Below are positions 1 to 6,454 of a stretch of 15,810 nucleotides of DNA, piece by piece (the stretch's first letter is position 1; each line of letters begins with the position of its first letter). Source of the stretch: Desulfobacteraceae bacterium (GTDB lineage: Bacteria > Desulfobacterota > Desulfobacteria > Desulfobacterales > Desulfosalsimonadaceae); NCBI GenBank assembly GCA_024636355.1, contig JAGXHH010000031.1:1-15810 (forward strand), read 5' to 3'. The position numbers and the translations under genes were made by a program. The notes below the pieces were generated by a model. The model was not told the origin of the DNA. It saw nothing but the letters and a program-made list of their open reading frames with translations, and did not search any database.

Positions 1-327
1 GGACATCTCCTCCGACAGGGGCGGCTGTGCTTCATTATTGCCATAGGCAAAGATCAGGCTGTGGTTGCCGATTGAAATCGCATCACCATGCGCCAACTGC
101 CGGGAAATAATCAACTCCCGGTTGACGAAGGTCCCGTTGCGGCTGTTGAAATCGGTAATATAAAACACTCCGCCTTCCGGTTCGATTTCCGCATGAACGG
201 CCGAAACGGCCGAATCGTCGAGCTGGATATCGTTTTTTTCGTTCCGACCGATCCGGATCCGTTTTTCCGGTGAAACCGGGATTTGTTTTACTACCTTCTG
301 GTTGAACTGAAGTATGAGAAAGGGCAT
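1..327 (-). CDS. FHA-domain protein, 3' part outside the window
   Basis: The first 109 codons of a gene on the minus strand; the reading frame is still open at the window edge. The protein starts MPFLILQFNQKVV and contains a forkhead-associated (FHA) domain, a fold that binds phosphothreonine peptides. Visible FHA signatures are the RIGRNEKNDIQLDD strand, the SAVHAEI segment (the S-x-x-H motif) and NSRNGTFVNRE, the conserved N-G-T-x-V-N turn. The domain occupies roughly residues 5 to 100; what follows is unknown, as FHA proteins often carry further domains such as membrane segments, zinc ribbons or secretion modules. The ATG at 327 was chosen because the FHA domain begins right after it; the ribosome binding site is weak (acggga). 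It is divergent from the kinase-like gene at 525, which suggests a kinase and phosphopeptide-reader pair; that link is inferred. Confidence 0.9.
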   Translation of the reverse strand, partial: MPFLILQFNQKVVKQIPVSPEKRIRIGRNEKNDIQLDDSAVSAVHAEIEPEGGVFYITDFNSRNGTFVNRELIISRQLAHGDAISIGNHSLIFAYGNNEAQPPLSEEMS

Positions 328-524
328 GCGTTTTTCCCGTTGCAATGATTACCTACATATAGATTTACTACCCAAATATTTAGAATAATTAAATTAAAGA
401 CTTAAGAAGGCAACTATATGGAAGTTTTCTCCGGAGGTCAACCTGAATTTCTAGTTGACGATACAGGGACCTAAACGGTATTTGAAAGCAGACCGTAAAT
501 CAAGAAGGAGCAAACTGCCTTACA
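328..524. promoter_or_regulatory. divergent intergenic region between FHA and kinase-like genes
   Basis: A 197-base AT-rich spacer that must hold promoters for both diverging genes. Toward the kinase-like gene the best sigma-70-like match is TTGACG at 455-460 and TATTTG at 479-484 with an 18-base spacer, giving a leader of about 35 bases. A small inverted repeat, ACGGT at 476-480 and ACCGT at 492-496, lies at the expected transcription start. AGGAG at 506-510 is the only ribosome-binding sequence for the ATG at 525, at a long 14-base spacing. No convincing -35/-10 pair was found toward the FHA gene. A tiny reading frame at 418 is listed separately. Confidence 0.4.
418..474 (+). CDS. possible 18-residue leader ORF (MEVFSGGQPEFLVDDTGT)
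   Basis: ATG at 418 preceded by AAGAAGG at 404-410, a well-placed ribosome binding site (7 bases), then 18 codons and TAA. It lies 50 bases upstream of the kinase-like gene, in another frame. The proposed promoter for the kinase-like gene (455-484) overlaps its end, so it would need a promoter further upstream; TAGAAT at 381-386 could be a -10 but has no good -35. The peptide resembles nothing I recognise. It may be a leader peptide, a gene remnant, or chance. Low confidence. Confidence 0.18.
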   Translation: MEVFSGGQPEFLVDDTGT

Positions 525-2414
525 ATGTCTAAAGCGCCGCCCGATATCAAGCCGCTGATCGAATATTTTTTAAACCTCTTCAAAATCCAGATCGCAGGAG
601 GAGAAATCGGCGAAACCGAAGGGGGGCGTGCGGCAGTCGTTTCGGATAAACCCGGTGAAGATGTTATCTATGAACTCATGTTCCGGTACCGGGATCAGAT
701 CAAATCCCGGCGCATGAGCATCCGCTGCCTTGGTGAACAGGTCGAAAGCAAAAGCATGTGCTACAAGGTCATCTATGACGACCTGCTGGTCATCAAGATC
801 CCGCCCCGTCCGATCCTGGAATTCCAGGTCTACCTCGACCATATCCACCGGGAACATGCTGTGGCCAAGCGCTTGCTGCCGGGTATTTCCTGCGTGTATC
901 CGCACCTGGGCGCCATACTGAAAAAAGTCCCTGCGCTCCGGCTGCCGGCGGATACCCCCGGGGAAACCGCCGAGCAGGAATACATGTCGCAGTTGACCCG
1001 GACTCCGGACCTGCAGCGTTATCTGCAGATCGGTGATGGCTTCGTATTTTTCATGAGCCTGTCGCGGTATGCTTTTTTCAACCAGGTGATCGACTCTATT
1101 CATCGGAGCAAGGATTTGATCCGACAGGAGATCCTTCGCAACGGCCCGGAAGCTGTTTCGGATTTCTGTGCCTTCGAAACCTTGTACGGCGCCTGCAACA
1201 GCCGCGTCTATTTCGACATGCACGGGCTGATCAAGTCCTACGAGAAATCGGTAGACGACGTGATCCGAACTTCGGACGTACCGGTTTCATTGCCGGATTA
1301 CCAGAAACAGGAATGGTTTTTCGCGCGCATAGCCGGTGCACAACCGGAAACCACGGCCGCAGAGCTTCCTCCGGGGCTGTTCGAAAAGATCGACACAGTG
1401 ACCGCCCGGACGCTTAACGCCGGAAAGCCGGTGATCGAATCGTTCCAGAAGGCCGTCCATGCGACGGTGCAGCAAAAACGCTTCGATGCGAACCGGGCCC
1501 GGATCAAGGCGCTGGCCGTAAACGTCATTGAACTGTTGTACCGCCTGAAAAACAGGTCTGTGGCGATTCGGGATCTGAAACCGGACAACATGTATGTGGC
1601 GGCTGAAATCGACGGTGCCGATCACATACTCAGTGACCCGGATGCCTATGATCTCGGGTTGATCGATCTGGAAACGGCCGTCTGCTTTACAGCGGAAAAA
1701 AACGGCAGACCGGTCCAGCCCCTGCTGGCCGGCACACCAGCGTATGCCACGCCAACCCATATCTTCCACAATACGATACTGTCCGCGGTATACCGGAGCG
1801 AACTTCCCCGGATTTTTTACCTGCAGGACTGGTATGCAGCGCTGGTGATCATATTTTACCTGGTTACCGGCCGCCTGCTGTTTGCCAGGACTGCGCGCCT
1901 GATGCCCGAAATCAGCCGGATCAAAAAGAAAAACGTCCGCAAGGCACAGGTTCAGCTCGGTGTTTTTCAGAACTGCAACCGGACCTTCTGGAAAACCGCC
2001 ACCGGGGAATTCGGCAGTCAATTGGAAAAGCACCGCGACCGGCTGCAGGATGTGGAAATCGATCTGCCCGGACACCTGCGTGAATTTCTTGCCGCCGAAT
2101 GCGCCATTGAGCAGCGACTGCTCGATACATCCGCTGCCGCACTCATCGACAGCTGCCCGGGTGCCGGCAAATACCGGGATAAATTGCTGACCGCTTCCCA
2201 TGCCAGTATCTGCAGGATCATAGACCAGCAGCAAGGTAAAGGAGGAAGCGAAAAGAGAGGAAATTCAATGCTTCACCTGCTGTCCCGGGTCGAACCGCTC
2301 AAACGCCGGCAGCAGCAACTGGAAAAAACCGCAAAACGCCTGGGATCACCTCTTGCCTGCGATACCCTCCTCGCGTTTATGTTTGAACGGGTCCGGGGAG
2401 CGATGGATAGGTGA
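525..2414 (+). CDS. atypical Ser/Thr protein-kinase-like protein
   Basis: 629 residues without signal peptide or clear membrane helix. A protein-kinase fold is suggested by motifs in the right order: YDDLLVIKIP with K91 as the possible VAIK lysine, E110 in HREHAVAKRLL as the possible alpha-C glutamate, AIRDLKPDNMYV at 347-358 as the catalytic loop (D350, K352, N355), GLIDLETAV at 378-386 in the DFG position (D381), GTPAYATP at 403-410 as the activation-segment end, and D435 in QDWYAALVIIFYLVTGR as the alpha-F aspartate. Departures are H-R-D read as I-R-D, DFG as DLE, no APE glutamate, no clear glycine-rich loop, and an insert of about 200 residues between alpha-C and the catalytic loop. The C-terminal 170 residues are basic, helical and unassigned. 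Substrate and activity are unknown. Partnership with the divergent FHA protein is inferred. Only one start fits; its AGGAG is 14 bases upstream. Confidence 0.7.
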   Translation: MSKAPPDIKPLIEYFLNLFKIQIAGGEIGETEGGRAAVVSDKPGEDVIYELMFRYRDQIKSRRMSIRCLGEQVESKSMCYKVIYDDLLVIKIPPRPILEFQVYLDHIHREHAVAKRLLPGISCVYPHLGAILKKVPALRLPADTPGETAEQEYMSQLTRTPDLQRYLQIGDGFVFFMSLSRYAFFNQVIDSIHRSKDLIRQEILRNGPEAVSDFCAFETLYGACNSRVYFDMHGLIKSYEKSVDDVIRTSDVPVSLPDYQKQEWFFARIAGAQPETTAAELPPGLFEKIDTVTARTLNAGKPVIESFQKAVHATVQQKRFDANRARIKALAVNVIELLYRLKNRSVAIRDLKPDNMYVAAEIDGADHILSDPDAYDLGLIDLETAVCFTAEKNGRPVQPLLAGTPAYATPTHIFHNTILSAVYRSELPRIFYLQDWYAALVIIFYLVTGRLLFARTARLMPEISRIKKKNVRKAQVQLGVFQNCNRTFWKTATGEFGSQLEKHRDRLQDVEIDLPGHLREFLAAECAIEQRLLDTSAAALIDSCPGAGKYRDKLLTASHASICRIIDQQQGKGGSEKRGNSMLHLLSRVEPLKRRQQQLEKTAKRLGSPLACDTLLAFMFERVRGAMDR

Positions 2415-2416
2415 GG

Positions 2417-2509
2417 AAGGCGATGGGCGATAGGCTATAGGCGATAGGCGATAGAAAAGCCCTTGCCCTTACCTACAGCCCATAGCCCATAGCCTATCGC
2501 CTATCGCCC
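2417..2509. repeat. heptad-repeat inverted repeat filling the convergent spacer
   Basis: The left arm (2417-2454) is built of seven-base units close to GGCGATA/GGCTATA, and the right arm (about 2474-2509) of their complements. Two pairing registers are exact: 2426-2438 with 2489-2501 (13 bp) and 2440-2454 with 2494-2508 (15 bp). Because the units repeat every 7 bases the arms can slip against each other. The element begins just after the stop of the kinase-like gene and ends at the stop of the hpt gene, so RNA from either side would fold into a long hairpin. There is no T-run, so it is not a classic intrinsic terminator. It could still block readthrough or protect 3' ends. Confidence 0.85.
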
Positions 2510-2872
2510 TTACTCTATTATCTCCGCTTTCAAAACCCCGGCCGTCTTTTCGATAACGGGCAACAGTTTCCGGTAAAGCTGCTCGGCCGTCTGAAAATCA
2601 TTTTGCCTGCCTGCAGCCTCGAGCTGATTTGCGAATTCCCGGATCATGTTCGTGGAGAGGTTTGCCGCTGCCCCTTTCAGGGAATGCGCTTCTTTTTCAA
2701 TGCCGGCGCCATCTTTTCGATCAAGGGCTGAACGAAGCGCGTTTACCTTGTTTTCGACATCCACAATAAACAATTCGACAAGCTCCCCGGCAAGTTCCAT
2801 ATCCCCGTCGAGCCGCTCCATCAGGTCCTGCTTGTCAAATAAAGGTACGGTTTCCACCTGGCGTTCGCGCAT
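2510..2872 (-). CDS. stand-alone Hpt (histidine phosphotransfer) domain protein
   Basis: 120 residues forming a single Hpt domain. The phosphoacceptor is H63 in EAHSLKGAAANL, the standard Hpt motif with the following S-L-K-G. The rest is a helical bundle: residues 13-40 form the helix ahead of the active helix, and 75-118 the two after it. Such proteins relay phosphate between receiver domains of hybrid histidine kinases and response regulators in the cytoplasm. No histidine kinase or receiver gene lies in this window, so the partners are elsewhere. The gene follows manC by 38 bases on the same strand and may be its transcriptional tail, but a GGTTCAA repeat lies between them. The start at 2872 has only a weak ribosome binding sequence. 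Family assignment is firm; the pathway is unknown. Confidence 0.92.
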   Translation of the reverse strand: MRERQVETVPLFDKQDLMERLDGDMELAGELVELFIVDVENKVNALRSALDRKDGAGIEKEAHSLKGAAANLSTNMIREFANQLEAAGRQNDFQTAEQLYRKLLPVIEKTAGVLKAEIIE

Positions 2873-2887
2873 AGGTTGGCTCTTTTT

Positions 2888-2908
2888 GGTTCAAGGTTCA
2901 AGGTTCAA
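2888..2908. repeat. three tandem GGTTCAA heptads
   Basis: Three perfect direct copies of GGTTCAA, followed by the degenerate unit AGTCAAG that runs into the manC stop codon. It sits in the 38-base spacer between manC and the Hpt gene. Its period of 7 is the same as in the unrelated repeat on the other side of the Hpt gene. Function unknown; slipped-strand copy-number change would alter only the spacer length. Confidence 0.85.
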
Positions 2909-2910
2909 AG

Positions 2911-4329
2911 TCAAGATCGGCCGTTGTTGAAATGATCCGGCCCGCCGTCTCCTGGAGCGAATACTTCCGTGAAGACGATGGGGTCGCCATCAGAGAGAAT
3001 AATGTTAACCGGTTTGCCCGGATCAATCCGCAAGGTGGTATTTTTTTCAACGGCGATTTTTTTGTCGTCAATCCGAACATCTCCTCCTCCGGCGATCACC
3101 ACCCAGTTGAGCACCCGTCCCGGCGGCGGCGTTACCCGGAAATCCGATCCGTTATCAACAGTTACCCGGCGGACCACCATCTGATCATCGACTTTCAGAT
3201 CTTCCACAGTTCCCCAGGGATAATAGGTTTTGCTGTGCCCCAGGGCTTCTTTCCGGTTTTCCTTCAACAAGTCCGCGACCACGGATTTGACTTCCTGGCA
3301 TCGCTTGCGGCTGGCGACCAGCACGGTATCCGGGCTTTCGACCACGATCACATCCGTCAAACCGAGTACGGCAACCAGGCGGCTTTCGGCATATATCAGG
3401 CTGTTTAGATTGCCATGACCCATCACGTCGCCGCGAATCACATTGCCGTGGTCATCTTTTTTGCCCAGCCCCCACAGCGCCTCCCAGGAACCCACATCAT
3501 CCCAGCCGGCGTCAAACGGCACCATGACCCCCCGGTCGGTTTTTTCCATGACCGCATAATCGACCGAATCGGAACGGCAGCGGGCAAAGGCCTCGGGATC
3601 CAGAAGAAATGCGTCTCCATCCGTTATGCCTGCTTTACAGGCATCCCGGCACGCTGCCAGAATATCGGGCGAAAACCGGCCGAGTTCTTCCAGAATGTCT
3701 ACCGCCCGGAACAGAAACATCCCGCTGTTCCAGCAATACTCCCCCGAATCGAGATACCTGCGGGCGGTTTCAAGGTCCGGTTTTTCAACGAACTCGCGGA
3801 TGGCATACGTTTCACCGGGATTCGTCTCCTGATCGCCGGCATGGACCGGCCTGCCTATTCGAATATAACCGTAGCCGGTTTCGGGTGATGTCGGAATCAC
3901 CCCGAAGGTAACTAAATCGCCTTTGGCCGCATACCGGGCAGCCGTGTGCAGGGCCTGATGAAATATCGCTATATCCTGGATCAGGTGATCTGCCGGCAGC
4001 ACCAGGATCATGGCCTCCGGGTCCAGTTTTTCTGCTCGTAAGGCGGCCACCGCCACAGCCGGCGCCGTATTCCTCCCAACCGGCTCCAGGATGAGGCTTT
4101 CCGGGCGCACCCCTGACTGGCGGAGTTGCTCCGAAATGATATACCGGTAGGTTTCGTTGCAGATAACCAGTGGCTCGGTCACTTCCTCGACATCGATGAC
4201 CCGCATCAGGGTCTGTTGAAGCATCGTCTGTTCGTCTGTCAGGCTCAACAGCTGCTTGGGATAGAGCTGCCGGGACAGCGGCCATAGGCGTGTTCCGGAA
4301 CCACCGGCCAGTATTACCGGTACGATCAT
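2911..4329 (-). CDS. manC: mannose-1-phosphate guanylyltransferase (ManC/AlgA type) with degenerate isomerase domain
   Basis: 472 residues, the normal length of the bifunctional GDP-mannose pyrophosphorylase/phosphomannose isomerase family. The nucleotidyltransferase domain (about 1-290) is intact: GGSGTRLWPLSR at 9-20, YPKQ at 23-26, EPVGRNTAPA at 82-91, PADH at 112-115, FVEKP at 180-184, CWNSGMF at 199-205 and DAGWDDVGSW at 273-282. It makes GDP-mannose from mannose-1-phosphate and GTP for O-antigen, exopolysaccharide or lipid-linked sugars. The C-terminal cupin (about 367-460) begins normally with YPWGTVEDL, but where family members have QMHHHRAEHW this protein has RVTPPPGRVLNW, and the later K-H is K-P. 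The metal ligands for isomerase activity therefore look lost. The ATG at 4329 has AGGAG six bases upstream. The PPC gene lies 39 bases before it on the same strand. Confidence 0.93.
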   Translation of the reverse strand: MIVPVILAGGSGTRLWPLSRQLYPKQLLSLTDEQTMLQQTLMRVIDVEEVTEPLVICNETYRYIISEQLRQSGVRPESLILEPVGRNTAPAVAVAALRAEKLDPEAMILVLPADHLIQDIAIFHQALHTAARYAAKGDLVTFGVIPTSPETGYGYIRIGRPVHAGDQETNPGETYAIREFVEKPDLETARRYLDSGEYCWNSGMFLFRAVDILEELGRFSPDILAACRDACKAGITDGDAFLLDPEAFARCRSDSVDYAVMEKTDRGVMVPFDAGWDDVGSWEALWGLGKKDDHGNVIRGDVMGHGNLNSLIYAESRLVAVLGLTDVIVVESPDTVLVASRKRCQEVKSVVADLLKENRKEALGHSKTYYPWGTVEDLKVDDQMVVRRVTVDNGSDFRVTPPPGRVLNWVVIAGGGDVRIDDKKIAVEKNTTLRIDPGKPVNIILSDGDPIVFTEVFAPGDGGPDHFNNGRS

Positions 4330-4348
4330 CAGGATCTCCTTATCTATG

Positions 4349-4370
4349 GAGGCAAAATTATTCTTGCCTC
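4349..4370 (-). other. 7-bp perfect inverted repeat in the PPC-manC spacer
   Basis: GAGGCAA at 4349-4355 pairs with TTGCCTC at 4364-4370 around an 8-base loop, in the 39-base gap between the PPC gene stop and the manC start. The RNA hairpin would lie 10 bases before the manC ribosome binding site and overlap the end of the PPC gene. No T-run follows on either strand, so it is not an intrinsic terminator. It may be a processing site, a translational control element, or chance. Confidence 0.35.
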
Positions 4371-4812
4371 AGGGTTGCAGCAAGTCAAATCCGGTGGTTG
4401 GATCATATTCCCGGACGGCCGGGGTATCGGTGAGTTCAAAAACAACGGCTTCCATGACATGCCAGACCGTTACTCCGGTACGCACGCATCCGGTCACGGT
4501 TTCGCCGTTTCGGCCGCACGCCATGTGCAGATGCAGGCGGGGCATTCCGGACGCATCAGGGAAAATCGTGCCGGTGCCGGCAGCCTCGTGGACATTTTCC
4601 AACAAGAATGTCATCGGTTGAATCGTGACGGAACGCCCCTGTTCGGGACCGACCACCAGGCGGCTTCCGGCATCCGCACCACCGAGGATGATCAGGGCGG
4701 CGGCCCGGATGTTTTCGGCGGCGGCAAACGCTTCTATTGCTTCATGGACGCTATCGCCGTCTTCCAGCCGAATGACAAAGACCCGGCCGAATTTCGCTTC
4801 GGAATATTTCAT
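4369..4812 (-). CDS. PPC/DUF296 domain protein
   Basis: 147 residues matching the plants-and-prokaryotes-conserved (PPC, DUF296) domain along their whole length. Recognisable parts are GRVFVIRLEDGDSVHEAIEAF at the N-terminus, AALIILGGADAGSRLVVGP at 38-56, and PRLHLHMACGR at 91-101 followed by VTGCVRTGVTVWHVMEAVVFEL. H94, H96 and H118 form the conserved histidine cluster thought to bind a metal in single-domain bacterial members. The plant homologues are AT-hook DNA-binding proteins, but this protein has no AT-hook, and the role of bacterial members is not settled. The start codon overlaps the stop of the thiE-thiL fusion by 4 bases (ATGA), indicating translational coupling, so a link to thiamine or nucleotide metabolism is possible but unproven. 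Confidence 0.88.
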   Translation of the reverse strand: MKYSEAKFGRVFVIRLEDGDSVHEAIEAFAAAENIRAAALIILGGADAGSRLVVGPEQGRSVTIQPMTFLLENVHEAAGTGTIFPDASGMPRLHLHMACGRNGETVTGCVRTGVTVWHVMEAVVFELTDTPAVREYDPTTGFDLLQP

Positions 4813-6425
4813 CTCCGACCTTCCTTCCCGCGGCCATGCCGGTACGATCCGATGTTTTCAGGCAGCCCGGTAAACCGCCGGCCCGAATCGGGCAGGCATT
4901 CCCCTACCTGGTGTGCCCCCGGCAATCGTGTGCGGATCTGCTCAAATAGCTCAGGCGGACAGGCAAAGACCAGTTCATAATCCTCCCCGCCCGACAGGAT
5001 CTCGCCGGCGGGATCAAGGCCGTATTTTTCGCAATACGCGTCAAGGTACGGGGATATGACAAACAACTGCGGATCGAAACGAATGGAGACGTTCGAAGCC
5101 GCTGCAATGTGGCCGGCATCCCCGGCCAGACCATCGCTTAGATCCGCGACGCACATAACACCGCAATCCGCCAGGATTTCTGCGGCATCAAAACGGGCGG
5201 CCGGTGACTTAAAACATGCCACCAGTTCCGGAAACGCGCTGTCGCCCTTCTGAAGACACGCAAGCCCCGCACGCGCCAGCCCGAGCGGTCCTGTAACATA
5301 TAGCCCGTTTCCGGGACGCGCCGCATTGCGCCGGGGAAAAACATCGATCCCCTCGCCCACGGCGAACAGATCCAGGGCCAATCGAAAACCAGAGGAGATA
5401 TTGCCGCCGGCAAGTGCTGCTCCGTGTTTCTGGAGTGCCGCATCGACTCCGGAATAGAGCTGTCGGCCGTCGCTTCCGGTGAACGTTTCAGGAAGCGTCA
5501 GATTGACGAAAAGGGCAATCGGTTTCGCATAGGAGGCCGCCAGGTCACTGAAAGTGATCTCCACGGCCTTTGCCCCGATTTCAGCCATGGTCTGCCACCG
5601 GGTGCGAAAATGGACCCCTTCGCGCTGGGTATCAGTGGTGATCACCGGATTGTTCAGACGCGCCAGCAGTGCGGCGTCATCTCCGGCAGCCACCTTCACC
5701 TTCGGTCCCGGATCGGATGCCGAACGGCATTGCCCGACCAGTTGATCAATGAGCAAAAACTCATCCGCCCAGGGGGTCTGGAGTTCCCGGCGGGAACAGC
5801 CGCAAACCGTCCCCATGCGCCTTGCTGCGGCATCCGGGTCCGGAGAGCGGGTGATGGTGCTGATAACCGCGACGCCTGCGGCCCCGGCGTCAAAGCATGC
5901 GCCTGCGTTCTGCGGGCCGATCCCGCCGATGGCCACCACCGGCCGGGACGATAGGTTCACCATTTCGGACAATCCCGAAAGTCCGATCACCGGGCTGGCA
6001 TCCGCTTTGGTGCCGGTGGCGTACACCGGGCCGGTGCCAATATAGTTGCAATCGGCAATATCGGTTTTCGCCAGTTCTTCCGCCGTGGAAACCGATATGC
6101 CGATTATGGCGTAATCGCCCAGAATCCGGCGCGCCAAATCGGCGGATGCGTCAGTCTGTCCAAGGTGGACCCCGTCGGCATCCACTGCCCGCGCCAGCAG
6201 AATGTCGTCATTGATGATAAATGGGATGCCGTTTGTGGCGCACCGGTTTCGCAGGTCAAGGACCTGTTCGAAATCCGATGCCGTAAACCATTTGTTCCGG
6301 TACTGCACCATGGTCGCACCTGCGGAAATAGCGGTTTCTACCTGCTTTTCCACCGGGAACGCTCTGTTTTGATCATCCGTGATGAAATAAAATCGAAGAT
6401 GCGATGCCACGTCCGAATGCCGCAT
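4809..6425 (-). CDS. ThiE-ThiL fusion: thiamine-phosphate synthase and thiamine-monophosphate kinase
   Basis: 538 residues joining the last two steps of thiamine diphosphate synthesis. ThiE (about 10-190) condenses HMP-diphosphate with thiazole phosphate: FYFITDD at 12-18, QYRNK at 41-45, INDD at 71-74, GVHLGQTD at 85-92, YIGTGPVYATGTK at 128-140, VVAIGGI at 163-169 and GVAVIS at 184-189. After a linker of about 30 residues, ThiL phosphorylates the product with ATP: DEFLLIDQL at 221-229, GDDAAL at 248-253, TTDTQREGVHF at 263-273, SDLAASYAKP at 293-302, GGNISSG at 340-346, DLSDGLAGDAGHIA at 428-441 and LSGGEDYELVF at 477-487. Both halves look complete. The chosen ATG has GGA six bases upstream; an in-frame GTG at 6452, two bases after the preceding stop, is the alternative and adds nine residues. 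The 3' end overlaps the PPC gene by 4 bases. Confidence 0.92.
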   Translation of the reverse strand: MRHSDVASHLRFYFITDDQNRAFPVEKQVETAISAGATMVQYRNKWFTASDFEQVLDLRNRCATNGIPFIINDDILLARAVDADGVHLGQTDASADLARRILGDYAIIGISVSTAEELAKTDIADCNYIGTGPVYATGTKADASPVIGLSGLSEMVNLSSRPVVAIGGIGPQNAGACFDAGAAGVAVISTITRSPDPDAAARRMGTVCGCSRRELQTPWADEFLLIDQLVGQCRSASDPGPKVKVAAGDDAALLARLNNPVITTDTQREGVHFRTRWQTMAEIGAKAVEITFSDLAASYAKPIALFVNLTLPETFTGSDGRQLYSGVDAALQKHGAALAGGNISSGFRLALDLFAVGEGIDVFPRRNAARPGNGLYVTGPLGLARAGLACLQKGDSAFPELVACFKSPAARFDAAEILADCGVMCVADLSDGLAGDAGHIAAASNVSIRFDPQLFVISPYLDAYCEKYGLDPAGEILSGGEDYELVFACPPELFEQIRTRLPGAHQVGECLPDSGRRFTGLPENIGSYRHGRGKEGRR

Positions 6426-6454
6426 GAAAGATCCAATCGTTGTTCTGCGCACCG

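Noticed and set aside
1287..2234. 315-codon open frame antisense to the kinase-like gene
   Set aside because: It is a by-product of GC-biased codon use on the opposite strand; the protein has no recognisable domain, and the sense frame has kinase motifs.
2417..2509. Heptad repeat as a CRISPR array
   Set aside because: Units are 7 bases with no spacers of constant length and the two arms are inverted, not direct; no cas gene is nearby.
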